Below are positions 41,986-54,264 of a DNA stretch of 64,000 nucleotides, piece after piece (the stretch's first letter is position 1; each line of letters begins with the position of its first letter). This stretch comes from Strobilurus pachycystidiatus (Eukaryota > Basidiomycota > Agaricomycetes > Agaricales > Physalacriaceae): contig JAHLMK010000010.1 of the NCBI GenBank assembly GCA_019915135.1, positions 744,001 through 808,000 of the forward strand, written 5' to 3'. The notes under the pieces are model-generated. The model was not told the DNA's origin. It was given only the letters and a program-made list of their open reading frames with translations, and searched no databases. Position numbers and translations under genes: made by a program.

Positions 41986-43254
41986 TTGCGACACGTGAAT
42001 TGAGGACCGCCAGGAACATGTTCGAATAAAGCTTTCCAATGACGACAAACCTGTGGCTGGGTGAGCATATGGGCGGAGGTCGCATGAAAAGGATACGGAC
42101 ACTGTCAGATACAGGCCGTAGTTTCTGGAGGTAAGCCAGAGCAGGAGTTGAAGTAGGGCTGCAACCGAGCTGACAGCCCCGGTTTCAACAGCAAGTTGGA
42201 GAAAATTGACGATCGCACTTCTATGACGAAAGCGAGTTCTACGTCGGGATAACTAGAGGTCGCCTGTTATCAAAGAACAAACATCAATCATAGAAGAGCG
42301 TACGATGAACATGAGAGAACTCGTAATGAGTGTGTCGCTGGCCAAGCTACCACCGCCCCACGCCTGGATTATCGGATAAGTCGAATGTGTTGAGTTCTCT
42401 ATCGGGCGCCGAGGTAGTAGCGTACCGTGATAACAGGTGCCATGTCAAACAACACGTCTATCCCACTTCCGCGCAGAAATACCTTAGATTCCAGTACGTT
42501 ATTTATGCAGAGCCTTGGGCGTTTCACGCGTACGCACCGATATGCTGAAGGAGAACGCAGCAGTCAATTGGGTGACAGAGATCTGCAAAGCACAATACGT
42601 CCATCAGTACTGAATAGAAAGTAGGGCCGTAAGCACCGCACCGCCTGTATGAACATTGGCAGCAGCAATGATCTCGTCAAGCGGTAGATTCGCCAGATGT
42701 GGAAGCTTCTTGCCATCGCAGCAGCTGCATGTCAAGATGAATGATCAGAACGAAGGAGCAGGTAATTCTGGCATACCTACGGACCAGTCTAGAGACAAAA
42801 GGCCTAACATATTTCTCAAGCCGGGGCCTTGATTATACGATGCATTGGTGTTGATAAACATCGTGAAGGCGGTCTCCAGGAGAAACAAGGTCCATGCTGG
42901 AGGATTGATTTAGTTTTTTTTTCGGAATGTCGACGAGAAGGGTCGCCACCGTAGGTCTTCAAAGACAACGAATCATGCGGGAAAGTCCGGATGTAAAAGA
43001 CTTGTTTCGGACTGTAGTCAGCTTCGCATGGCGCATAGTGGAATACAACACTCACACATCTGAACGAGAAGGACGCCATAGAGGCAATAACCCCACAAAA
43101 CCTGGTTGCAGTGTTGGAATGATTTCGATAATTGGTACGCAAATATTTACCAGGGGACCAGTGCTAAAGCAGTCATAAGTACAAGAAGGCGACGGAGACG
43201 AAGATTTGCTTACACTTCAGCGAGATCAATGTCCGAAAATCCAACAGTTGACAT
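41986..43254 (-). CDS. DUF6534-type membrane protein, copy D2
   Basis: The start MSTVGFSDIDLAEV (ATG 43254) ends in a GTAAGC donor. Later exons give VLWGYCLYGVLLVQM, KQVFYIRTFPHDSLSLKTY, WTLFLLETAFTMFINTNASYNQG, AMARSFHIWRIYRLTRS, LAVETGAVSSVAALLQLLLWL and FVVIGKLYSNMFLAVLNSR, the family layout. Exons 2-4 are closest to D1. The last exon has no stop: the frame runs on through ATG 41932 into the GT90 gene. Whether D2 ends by splicing to an unseen exon, has lost its stop, or is fused to GT90 is open. The end coordinate marks the last clearly DUF6534-like codons. Confidence 0.6.
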
Positions 43255-44560
43255 GGATCATCTGGTGGAAGGTGACCAAGGGCGTCTCAACTTTCCACGG
43301 GAGCCTTTATATGATATCTGTCAACGGGGGAAGTTATGATCGGCCACGAGGGAACCAGGGCTAGCCAGGGAAGCTGGCATTCGGGAAGATCTTCTGTCAG
43401 GGCTGAACATAAGAACGTGCCTGAGTAAGTCCGCGACTGGTCCGCGACCACAGCCGTATATAATATATTACGGTATAACACTGACTGGCGAGCTCATAAG
43501 CTTGATGGTGGCACGGTAGTGAATTAATCAAAGAGAGCTGACGGTGACACTGATGGGTTCGTCGTGAGAGTCGCTCCTTCCATCGCGCCCAACATTTCTC
43601 ACTGGCAATGACAGATCCGGGTCATCAAAACGTTAGCGCCTGGAGAGCGCGGAAGAGCGCTCCGGGCGCTTCCAAAGCCGGTGGTCGACGGATATCAATC
43701 TTGATGTTGAAGGCGCTATGCGCTGCGATGGCAAGTCGCGTTGAGGCTGAAGCATAGGAAGTTCTAGCACGGTGTCAGTAAAGGAACATCAACGAAAGAT
43801 GAAAGACGCACGACCCAAGCTCCATCATTGTCTCTGACCATATCCCTCGGCCTCTGAGCATGCCATTGAATCGTGTTACGGTGTTGGAAGGCTAGGAGAT
43901 GACGTGACGACGCGTAAGGGATGGTCTCGGTCGGCATTGGGTTGACATACGTGGGCCGGCAGCGCTGACGATGTCGTACGCGCCGTCACTGGCGAGTATC
44001 CAGACAGAGGAAGTGTTTCCAGACGGCGAGGGTGCGGCTGGCGCTCAACAATTTGTGCAGCCAATTGAATCAAGGTTTGGTAGAGGTCGTCGCATAATGT
44101 GCGCGCCCCGGGCGACACGTACAGCAGACACGGCGTACTAGGATTTCGCTTAGCGTGAAAGGAAAATTATATGGGCGGTCAGCGCACCGCGTTTTCCCAA
44201 ACACTAGAGGTACTAGTGCTCATCGTCTCGTCTCTGCCATCCCCGACTGTAACGCCAGCGCTCATCGTTTGAAACAAGGACGACGCGATCCTCTGAGCGG
44301 GAAAAGTCCAGGCTGCAGGCCATGATGTGGAACGAGACCGCCGAGGCGACAACGTCAAGCGCGATCAGTGTATTGAATGAAAGAGCGGAGGTCGGGACAA
44401 CTTGCGCGTTGTCAACTTTCAAAGTCCGATCACCGTCTCAAAGCTCTTCATCGTTCGGACTCAGTTCCTCATTGACGAGACTCGATTATAGGTATTGAGT
44501 TGTAGCTACATATGTCTCTATTATTACTGGCGCATCAGCACCACACGGCCGGTAATGTAT
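43255..44560. other. 1.3-kb stretch without a supported gene
   Basis: Two minus-strand frames of 80 and 69 codons (43876-44118 and 44213-44422) show no family likeness or clear splice partners. I see nothing else. It separates the D1/D2/GT90 group from the D3-D5 tandem group. Confidence 0.35.
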
Positions 44561-46706
44561 CTATTCCATAGACTGTATTCCTCGCACTTTATGCTCTTCC
44601 GTTTCGTCCTTTTTAGTAGTCGACGCCACGAGATCCTGAGCGGTCGAAGTTTAGCGGTGAAGTACATGGTCAAGGTAATAAGGCTGACCTCCTCTAAAAT
44701 GACCGCCGCGCGGTCGGTTACAACATCCGTCGTGAAGGTTATATGAACCTCACGGGCAGAAGCCTGTCTATTGCTCGTAAAATGACCCGACCATTCCATG
44801 TCCTGGTCGGAGCCGTGTAGGCGGCGGTTCAGAATGATCATCAGCATGCTCGCATACCTGCCCCGGGAGTTGTAAGGCGGTGTGATGTAGATAGATGTGT
44901 AGGGACCTACAAGTTTCCTATCATGAGGAATCTGAAGGCGCATCAGCACGGACAGTACTGTGTGAGCTGCTACAGACCTACATGATAAAATGGAAATTCT
45001 TCTTCTCACAGAGATTCCACAACGCGAGCTCGAGTGCTGCCGCGATGGTCGTCACCGCGCCCGTCTCTGCAGTCAAACGGATGAGTCTATTCAACATGCT
45101 GGTCGTATGGTCCAGTGTTGTCTTGACCCAGGGTCATGACCCAAGGTCAAGAGTCAGCGGTCATCTGCCTCAAGCCTGACCCGACCTTGACCAGGGGTCA
45201 GGTGGGGGTCAGGCTTGTGTGGCGCATTTCTTCAGCGCGGTCAACTTCAGCTCAACCTTGCTCTAGCGCCACCATTGCGGTCCATGAAGGTGTTCCCCGT
45301 ATATTACACTCAGTTCCAGAAGCTCATATCTAGTGGCCTTACGATGGCATAGTCCCAAAGGACACACAGTAGATTGACATGAAGTACTTGTTAAGAACAT
45401 CGCAAAATGAAGACTGAGACTGGATGGAAGCGACCTTTTTTGAGTGACTGATGCTGCTTATCTCATACGAATCATTTGCCGCCCAACTTAGACCTTTGTC
45501 AATGTTAGAGCTTGACCCCAACGAAGGTCAAGACGTCCTGACCTGACCTTGACTTGACTCTTGACCCAGGGGGTTAGGTCAAGAACTTGACCTGACCTTG
45601 ACAACACTGGTATGGTCAAACGTGGTCCGGGATTTCTGCCGGTATAGCTATGGAACCGAATTCAAACCCTCGACGGTTGTGAGAAGTAATGAGACAACTC
45701 ACAAAGAGAACAGTGGAAGCTGTTATGAGCAGATCGCAGGCAACACTCAAACTAACCCATGCCTGCATATCCATTGAGAACCCGATTCCACCATACATTG
45801 ACTATGAAAACGGACCGTAAGTTCGGGCGACAGGCTGAATAGAATCGTCGCGCTGCCGCCATGTATCGCTGTCTATCGCCTTCAATGAGATTTCATCTCC
45901 AAGATTCGGATCTGCGTACTCACTACGATTGTTGCATGGACTCCGAGGCCTATACGCGCAACTGCGATCTATGCGTGAAGTATACGCCCTTAGTGCTCCT
46001 TGCATGGTATTTAGTTGCAGGTACGTACCATCTCAATCAGCAAGGGCAGCCAAATGGAACCGATAAGCCTCCAGATTCGCCATGCGTAGAAACTCTGTGC
46101 CAATCCTGCCTCTGGAAACGGTCAGCACGCACAAAGTCCTTTCCAGGTAGGTACACACCGAAGGAACTAAGTACAATCAACGGTTTCCATGCCCAGTTCT
46201 GTAGGAAGAGCGTATCATCGTTGCCCCATCCTGGTCCGAAAGCCTTCCAGGCATCGATGGTCACGAAGACCATAAACATGGTCGCCACGGAAAACATCGC
46301 CCATACTGAATCGCGTGAGTCCAGCCTGGAATTTCTGGAGAGCGATTTCTGCGCACGCACCGAAGCTTTTGAGCGCCAGCGAATCCCTTGAATATGTCTG
46401 GCAGTATATAACTGTTGATTATACGGGCATAAGAGTAGACCGCCGCTGAAGAGACTCGGAGGACTTACAGAACTGAACGACAAATGCGCCGTAGAGGGCG
46501 TAACTCCACATGTACCCTAGGACCTAGCAGCAGCAACCGTAACCGTTTAGACGCTTCCAAGCTCATGAGTTGCGATAACCAAGACTAGTTACCAGAGGTC
46601 CAGTTCTGGTACATATGCGTCAGATGCTGACAATCCCGAGCCAAAGAGCTTACAAAAGAGAAATGTCAATATCCTGTAACTCATCCGTCAGTATCGGTGG
46701 GGGCAT
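44561..46706 (-). pseudogene. DUF6534-type copy D3, split by MITE no. 2
   Basis: The copy starts MPPPILTDELQDIDISLL (ATG 46706) and holds the family exons: VWAMFSVATMFMVFVTIDAWKAFGPGWG, AGLAQSFYAWRIWRLIGS, MLNRLIRLTAETGAVTTIAAAL and RYASMLMIILNRRL. It ends in an acidic Lys/Glu tail. A 497-bp MITE sits in the exon coding FDHT-TSMLNR, which no splice signal removes cleanly, so this copy is probably dead. Its sequence is a close tandem duplicate of D4, including about 500 bp of upstream DNA. Confidence 0.75.
45113..45609. mobile_element. hAT-like MITE no. 2 inside D3 (497 bp)
   Basis: The insert has inverted ends CAGTGTTGTC/GACAACACTG and the 8-bp duplication GTATGGTC (45105-45112 and 45610-45617). 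Copy D4 at about 47790 shows the uninterrupted site. Many copies of TTGACC/GGTCAA stand next to both ends, like the subterminal transposase sites of hAT elements. It has no coding capacity. Confidence 0.9.
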
Positions 46707-47248
46707 GTGTTCAGGAGAGGACAAGAGGGAGCCGCCGATCTCAACCGATTAAGTATGACAGAAGAGTAGTAAACAATGCCCGCTGTCGACCGAGCGGAGG
46801 AGAGAAGCTCCGAGAAGACCAACGTCGCGTAACAGCAACAAGTCGCGTAAGATGATGATTGGAGAGACCGCGCTACAAGGCCGACTCCGAGTCGGAGTAT
46901 CAGCTACTACTTAGTATCGCGCCCATCTACCACAGTCATCGAGGATTTCGAGACGCGCAGAGCAGAGAATCAGGTCATCTGGGCGCAAGGAGTCTATGTT
47001 ACGAGGTAGGATTGCGACTACCGTGGTGATGGCAAAAAGGAGAGGCGTCTTGAGATGTGTAGCTTACAAACCCCGATCACGTCGGCAGGCGCTCCCTTGC
47101 CATAGGGCCCGATCCCGACTAGACCCCGATGCGGCTCAGAAGACTCGATCTAGTACAGTGCTTCGATGTGTTATTTTTCAGATAACTTAGCAATAGACGC
47201 CTCTAATATTGGACACTACAGTACATGGACGCGATGTTGCATCGTCAT

Positions 47249-48880
47249 CTACATCCGTTGCTCTTTCTCGTTCTCTTGCGCTTCGTCCTTCCCAGGAGAC
47301 GGTGCCACGAGATCCTGAGTCCTCCGGGGTTAGCAGTGAGAACAAGATCTTGAGAAGGACACTAACACCTACCGAGATAACGCTCACACTCGCCTCGCAA
47401 TCCGTCATAACATCCCTCGTAAAGGTTATATGAACTTCACGCGATGAAGCCGCCTGTGTCTTGCTCGTGAAGTGACCCGACCATTCCAAATCCTTGTCGG
47501 AACCATGGCCGCGGTGGTTCAAAATGATCAACAGCATGCTCGCATATCTGCTCCCAGTACTGTAAGGCTGCCAGAGACAGTAACCGGGAAGAAACCTACA
47601 AGTTGCCTATCAAGAGGAATCTGAAGGCAATTTAACACGGCCAACGTGAGCTGGTAGAGACCTACATGATGAAATGATAATTCTTCTTCTCGAAAAGATT
47701 CCAAAACGCGAGCTCAAGTGCTGCCGCAATAGTTGTCACCGCGCCCGTCTCTGCAGTCAAACATATGAGTCTATTCAACAAACTCGTCGTGTGATCAAAC
47801 GTAGTCCGGGATTTCTGCCGGTATAGCTATAAAAACAATCTCAACCGTCGACGATCGTGGAAGAACAGTGGAACAACTCACAAAGAGGACAGTGGAAGCT
47901 GTTATGAGGAGATCGCAGGCGACACTCAAACTGACCCACGCCTTATCATCCAGTAAGGACCCGATTCCACGAGACGTTGACTATGAAGACGGACCGTAAG
48001 CTCGGGCGACAGGCTGAATAGACTCTCCACACTGCCGCCACGCATTGTTGTCTTTTGCCTTCAATCAGATTTCGAATCCAACATCCGCGTATACTCACCA
48101 CGATTGTTACATGTATCCCGAGGCCTATTCGCGCAACTGCAATCTAGACATATGTGAGGCATACATACTTGATCCTCGCATGGTTCTTCAACTGCAAGGA
48201 CATACCAATTCAATGAGCACGGGCAGCCAGATTGAGTCCATCAACCGCCAAATGCGCCAGGCATAAAAACTCTGCGCCATTCCCGCCTCTGGAAATGGTC
48301 AGCACACGCACAAAACTGGAACGAGGAAGATACACACCGAGAGAACTAAGTAGAATCAACGGCCTCCATGACCAGTTCTGTAGGAAGAGCGTATCAGTGT
48401 TGCCCCATCCCGGTCCGAAAGCCTCCCAGGCACCGATAGTCATGAAGATCATGAACAATGTCGCATTGGAAAACATCGCCCATACTAGAGGCGGTCATGA
48501 GTCCGACATGGAAGCGGCGGAAATTAGTGCCGCGCACGCACCGAAGCTTTTGAGCGCCAACGAATCCCTTGGAAAGGTCTGGCAATATATAACTGTTGTT
48601 TGCAATCGAATGAGCATGAGGTGCCCTGGAGATAGGCAAGGCTTACAAAATTGAACGACCAATGCGCCGTAGAAGGCGTAGCTCCACATGTACCCAAGGA
48701 CCTAGCAGCAATAAACGCGACTTTTAGAGTAAGATCATGATTTGTGAGCATCAAGACCAATCACCAGAGGTCCAGTTCTGAGATCAAGCGTTAGATGCTG
48801 GCAATAGTAACGAACCAAGGAACTCACAAAAGGGAAATGTCAACATCCGGTATCTCATCTGACAGTGTCAGTGGGGGCAT
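47249..48880 (-). CDS. DUF6534-type membrane protein, copy D4
   Basis: Start MPPLTLSDEIPDVDISLL (ATG 48880), then GYMWSYAFYGALVVQF, YCQTFPRDSLALKSFG, VWAMFSNATLFMIFMTIGAWEAFGPGWG, GMAQSFYAWRIWRLMDSIWLP, AWVSLSVACDLLITASTVLF, LLNRLICLTAETGAVTTIAAALELAF, and a 3' exon with DLVAPSPGKDEAQENEKEQRM before the stop at 47249-47251. The exon around 47920-48060 shows a stop in some joins, so integrity is not certain. It is a tandem duplicate of D3, without the MITE. Confidence 0.6.
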
Positions 48881-49373
48881 CTCGTTCTGGAGAGGACGAG
48901 AGCCTGAAATCCCGACTATAAATTATGAGCGACATCAGAGTAGTAAGCAAGGCCCGCCGTCGACCATAACTAGAATGGGCCTTAGATCCACAACGTCGCG
49001 TGCGGCGTAACATCAAAAGTCGCGTAAGTTATCGAACGGGAGTTATCAAAATGCCGACTCGGAGTGATAGCAATAGCTATCACGGACCCCACTCATCGAG
49101 AAGATGCGCAGAGCAAGGAATCAAGTCATCTGAGCGCGAGGGCAGATTACGAGGTAGAATTGAGAGTTCTGTGGTGGCGATGGCAACAATATTGATGACA
49201 GAGGCGTCTCGAGATGCACAGCCGAGCCGCGTCGGCAGGCTCCGATTTAACCAATGGCCAGGCCGCCAAAATGCCGTAGCATGCGGTACATAAATTAATC
49301 TGTAGCCAAGATAGGTATGGACGCTTCCAACATTTGAACACTATAGTACATGGACGCGATGGCGCATCAGAAT

Positions 49374-51006
49374 CTAAATTTGTTGCTCTTTCCCTTTCTC
49401 TTCCGCTTCGTCCTTCCCAGCAGACGATGCCATGAGATTCTAAGTCCATCAGAGTTGGGCAGGGAGTACACGATGTACGGAAGGACACTGACCCCTACAG
49501 ATATAATGCTCTGACTCGCCCTGCGGTCCGTCACGGCATCCGTCGTACAAGTTATATGGACTTGACGCGAAAAAGCCTGCCACCTCAGCCTCGTCAAGAA
49601 GTTTGGCCGTTCCGAGTCCCGGTCGAATCCAGGATTGCGGCAGTTCAAAACAATAATAAGCGTTGTCGCATATCTGCCAGTATCGTGAGGCGGCGTGGTA
49701 GAAGTAGACTCGTAAAGACCTACAAATTTCCTATCATGAGGAATCTGGAGTCGAGAGTGAGTTAGCACGAACGGTCAGCGCGTGCTGCAGACACCTACAT
49801 GATATAATGGAAGTTTTTCTGCTCAAACAGGTGCCAGAGAGCGAGCTCGAGTGATGCCGCGATGGATGTCACGGCGCCAGTCTCGGCATTCAAGCGGATG
49901 AGTCTGTTTAACATGCTGTTTGTATGGCTGAACGTAGTCCGGGTTTTCTGCCGGGCTAGCTACAGCGCAAAGTGAGACCGGGAACGATTGTGGATCAAGT
50001 TACGGCAACACACAAGGAAGACGGTGGAAACTGTGATGAGAAGATCACAGGCAACACTTAGAGTGGTCCACGCCTACTAAGCATCAGTACAACTAATGCA
50101 GCGCCAATTTGAAGACGCACCGTAAGTTCTGGTGACAATTCGAATAGATATTGTACCCTGCCGCCATGTATCGATGTCTGACGCATCGGATGAGGACTTG
50201 GTCCGAGCTCTGTATCCGCGCCGTAGACGTACCGCGACCGCCACATGGATTCCAAGGCCTACACGCGTAACCGCAATCTAAGCACCAAGCGTTTACACTT
50301 GCTCGGTCGTTCATGATGGGCTGACGTACCAGTCCAATGAGCAAGGGTAGCCAAATCGAGTCGGTCAGCCTCCAAATGCGCCAGGCATAGAAGGTCTGTG
50401 CCATTCCTGCCTCTGGAAACATAATATGTGGGTTGATACACTCCTAGCAACACTGTGAGGGGACATACCGAGGGAGTTGAGTGCAGTCAACGGTCGCCAC
50501 GACCAGTTTTGCGCGAAAAGCGTATCAGTATTGCCCCATCCTGATCCAAAGGCCGTCCATGCACCGATATTCATGAGAACCATAGACACTGTCACCAGGA
50601 AAAACAATGCCCATACTGGAGCGTCGTGAATATAGTCAGCTACCGGCCATGGATATCGTTATCTGCGCACCGAAAGTCTTTAGCGCCACTGAGTCTTTTG
50701 GGAAGAATTGGCAGTATGTGACTGTTATACCACTTATAAGCTCATGCTCGTAGGCGTCGATGAGGACGAGTCTCACAAAATTGGACGACAAATGCGCCGT
50801 AGAGGGCATAGCTCCACATGTACCCAAGAACCTGGTAGAAGCAGACGTTTAGACGATTTCAGCAGAAGGGAGAGATACGCCAGTCACCAGAGGTCCTGTT
50901 CTGCGAATACATGTCAGTCAGATGCCAAGTAGCAAGGAATAGAACGAGCGACTAACAAAGGGGAGATATCGACGACGCCCGTTGTCTCGACTATCAATGG
51001 CGCCAT
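49374..51006 (-). CDS. DUF6534-type membrane protein, copy D5
   Basis: Start MAPLIVETTGVVDISPL (ATG 51006) before a GTTAGT donor, then LGYMWSYALYGAL, FPKDSVALKTFG, FLVTVSMVLMNIGAWTAFGSGWG, FAQNWSWRPLTALNSLG, MAQTFYAWRIWRLTDSIWLP, MLNRLIRLNAETGAVTSIAASLELAL and a tail NLMASSAGKDEAEEKGKEQ ending at 49374. It is closest to D6 (61996), which lies inverted 11 kb away together with similar upstream DNA. The exon around 50050-50180 is unclear and may be damaged. Confidence 0.6.
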
Positions 51007-52147
51007 TATGATTTCGTAGACGAGTGAACAAGTGGGAGAGGAGTCAATGTACGAGGAATACCGTCCAAGGTTGGCGGATGAGAAAGGACCTTTAACAGAT
51101 CCACTACGTCGCGTGAGATGAGATGAGAACGCCGATCAAGTACGTCGCGTAAGACCATGATGAGATGGAGCGCCTCAGGATTTGCTATACAATCCTATCA
51201 CTCCCCGGATCCCAAATGTATTAGTTGATCCACATCTACCCCTCTGAAGATAGAATGGTTATCATACACTGCGGCATGGACTCAGTCAGGATCGCCAGAC
51301 GCAACGGTAATCTTGACTTACTTGGACTAGCTTGTTACTCTAGTCGATATCGAGGAACTGTGTCCTGACTTGTCCTGACATGTCGGGACGATGCATCAAG
51401 TGGTTTGAATTTTGGATCCCGAGCCGCTGTCAATGGAGCGCTGCAAGTTCGGCTCCGAAGCCGTAGGGCATTTGCTGTGCATGACTGTTTCCCAATGGCA
51501 ATCAGTGGCAAGTAAGAAAGACAATAAGCAGCTGGGGCCATGAGTTCGCGACTATGGCGGAGAGTGGCCAAATCGTGACAGCCGGATGCCGGTCAGCACG
51601 GCAGTCGGCAGCAGATGCCAAGCAAGAATCAACAACGCGCGAGCAGTTCATCGTCTGCTGATACTTTGTGTGGTACGACAGGTATGCGGAGTATCTTCCT
51701 GCCTTTTCTTTCTCAATCTCAGCTTCTCCTCAGTATCCGCGGCCGGTCATGGTGTCCGAGTCGTTCCATTCCGGACAGGCGACTGCTCAGTGCCCCTGCT
51801 TAATGGAACGATCCCGGCTGTACTAGACCTCTCTATCGTCATCTTTGGGTCTTTTGCACTGCTGGACTCACCGTCGCCATCTCTTTTGGCTTCAAACTGG
51901 GGAGATACCGCCAGTGGTTCTCCTCCTTCTGACCTGCAGTCCTAATGAAATTATTAGGGTCTCTCAGAGTAGGCTGATTTGGTCTATCAAAGCACAGTCC
52001 CAGTGTCAAATTGATTCCGAACGGCCGCGCTGAAGCGTCGACGCTCTCGACCCAGTGTACTTACTAGTAGATCTACTTAGATTCGATCGAAAACCATGTT
52101 TACCCGCGAATCTTGGATGGTAAAGTCCTCAAACTCGGCCATCAGCC
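51007..52147. other. Upstream DNA of D5; duplicated near D6
   Basis: Part of this stretch (about 51340-51600) matches, inverted and with many differences, 61570-61790 upstream of D6, for example around TTGCCA(T)TGGGAAACAG and AAATGCCCTACG. So D5 and D6 were copied with flanking DNA. No gene is otherwise supported; a plus-strand frame of 119 codons (51586-51945) has no recognisable content. Confidence 0.45.
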
Positions 52148-52525
52148 CAAGAGGTGTGAGATCTCTGGATCTCGTCGGTCATCACTGTCAGGCCACGCGA
52201 GCTGGGCCAGCATTTTCGTTCCCACGACCCCCCCCCCCCCCCTACAAATTGGGACATCTGACTAAGCCACCTACGTCGGGCTAGACTCGGACAGAGTCGA
52301 TTCAGTGCTGGAAGTAGTACCATGGGTGCATTTCTATCCTTGTAACGTACTTCAAATCAATTCTGAATGTGATGTCGATAGAGCCCAGAGGATATCGTAC
52401 GCCAGCGTCGCTCACCTATTGCCTGCCACCAGCAAGCCGCAAGTGATCCGAGTGATGCTCGGGAATCACCGGCCACCTCGCGTGGCCTGATGAACCGACG
52501 AGATCCAGAGATCTCACACCTCTTG
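52148..52525. mobile_element. hAT-like MITE no. 3 (378 bp)
   Basis: Near-perfect inverted ends of about 55 bp (CAAGAGGTGTGAGATCTCTG...) lie at 52148-52204 and 52471-52525. The 8-bp duplication CATCAGCC is at 52140-52147 and 52526-52533. A run of 15 C (52228-52242) lies inside. There is no coding capacity. Long ends and 8-bp duplications fit hAT; the ends differ from those of MITE no. 1 and no. 2, so it is a separate family. Confidence 0.85.
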
Positions 52526-52699
52526 CATCAGCCGCTCCAGCGTTCAGCGGGCCCGGGCAGTTCGGCCAATGTTCCCCTCCTTCTTCCCCCAAGTAGCAGA
52601 CAACACAAAATTGTCAGACCATTGAATAATTCGACTTGCACTGTGCAAACAGTCAAAATTAGGTGAGAGTCTATAATCATACAGGGAAATCACGACACC

Positions 52700-54264
52700 A
52701 TGTCCGACTTGCTCTACGCCGTCATCGCCGTTCTTCTCCTCGTCGCGCTCTATGTACGGGCCAACGACGCCAAGCTGAGCGCTCTACCGGATAGAGCGGC
52801 GGCATTCTCACGACTGAGATGGACTGAAAAGGAGGGCGAGGCGATGGCGAAAAAGCTGGCAGAGTCGGACGATCTCTCGGTCGACGACCAGATACCACCG
52901 AGGACGGGCAGGCGGTATATTGTGATTGGTGGGGTAAGTGTTCACTAACATTTCCTTCCTTGCCTTGTTGACAGCAACAGGCGGGCTTTCTAGGTGGATG
53001 GATTGTGGTCCAGCTCCTGCGACGCGGCGAGGACCCAAGGCGCATACGTGTGCTCGACATCCGGCTGCCGACGCGTAGCGATCTGCTCGAAGGCGCTGCC
53101 AAGGACGTGCATTTCATCCAACTGGACGTCTCCGACAAGCAGGCAGTCGACGCTGCATTCAACGCACCGTGGCCTGGCAACGACACCTCCCCCATCACCG
53201 TATTCCACACTGCTGCCAATATCCGCTTCTACGAACGACATGCCTTCCAGGTACCTGCTTCAGCCAAGGTCAACGTCGATGGAACGCAGAATATCATCGA
53301 TGCAGCTCACGCTGTCGGTGCAACCGCGATGGTTTACACGTCGTCTGGCTCTATCGGCGTACACAGCACATTCTTCTTTGTCCCACCTTGGAAGAAGGAG
53401 CCGGAGCACTTTGTGCAGGTCATTAACGACGACGACGACCGCCTACCCAAATCGCAGGATCAGTTCTTTTCCAACTACGCCTACACGAAGTTTCTAGGCG
53501 AGAAGCGCGTCCGAGCGGCGGACAATACTCAGGGGTTGCGGACGGGGTGCCTGCGTCCAGGCAATGGTATCTTCGGACCAGGTGGGGACATGCTGTGTGG
53601 TGCATACCTCGTTCGCAAGAACAATCCCACCTGGATACCCAACATCGTGTCCTCCTTCATCTATGTCGAGAACTGCGCCCTTGCCCACCTACTCTACGAA
53701 CAGCGTCTAATCGATAACGTCGACTCTCTGCCTGACATTGGCGGGCAGGCGTTCTGCATCGCCGATCCCGGTCCGCCGCCTACTTACGGGGACGTCTACA
53801 AAGAGCTCGAGTTCCTCGACGGCGAAGTCTTCTTCTCCTTCCTCTCGCCGACCCTCATGCTCATCATCGCGTACATATTCGAGCTCTTCTACGTCGCCAA
53901 GCATCTTCTGCCCCTGTACATTGCATGGCTGGTCCCGAACATCGCAGGTGACCTCGTCAACCTCCAGCCGTCCCTGTTCAATCTCATCCAGGTGCATCTC
54001 ATCTTTGACGACTCGCGTGCGCGGCTGCCGCAGGACAAAGGCGGGCTTGGGTACCGCGGGAGGTGGACGACTCTTGAGGGCCTGTATAAGACTGCCGTGG
54101 AGCACAAGCGCGGGCTGAACAGGTCGAGTCAGAGGTCGGACGTCGCGGGGGTGAGCTTTGGGTTTGGGATGGTCAGAGCCCAAAGGGGCATCGGGTGGCT
54201 GGGCGAGCGGATGAAGTCGGAGATTGGGGTCGATCCTGTGCAGGTCCTGTCCGTGAAGGCTTGA
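52700..54264 (+). CDS. 3-beta-HSD/epimerase-type dehydrogenase, 505 aa
   Basis: Two exons, 52700-52933 and 52981-54264, flank a 47-bp intron (GTAAGT...CAACAG). The N-terminus is a membrane anchor (LLYAVIAVLLLVALYV). Next is the Rossmann motif formed across the splice, VIGGAGFLGGW, then acidic D in VLDIR, FHTAA, TSSGS and the catalytic YAYTKFLGEK (Y-x3-K). A second hydrophobic stretch (LSPTLMLIIAYIFELFYV) and C-terminal QPSLFNLIQVHLIFDDSRA follow, as in sterol C4-decarboxylase (Erg26-like) and related 3-beta-hydroxysteroid dehydrogenases. It likely oxidises a sterol or other hydroxyl at the endoplasmic reticulum with NAD(P). The gene is intact. Confidence 0.85.

Noticed and set aside
45120..45600. 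The dense GGTCAAG/TTGACC repeats as a CRISPR-like or satellite array.
   Set aside because: They lie within a MITE with clear ends and target duplication, and spacing is irregular.
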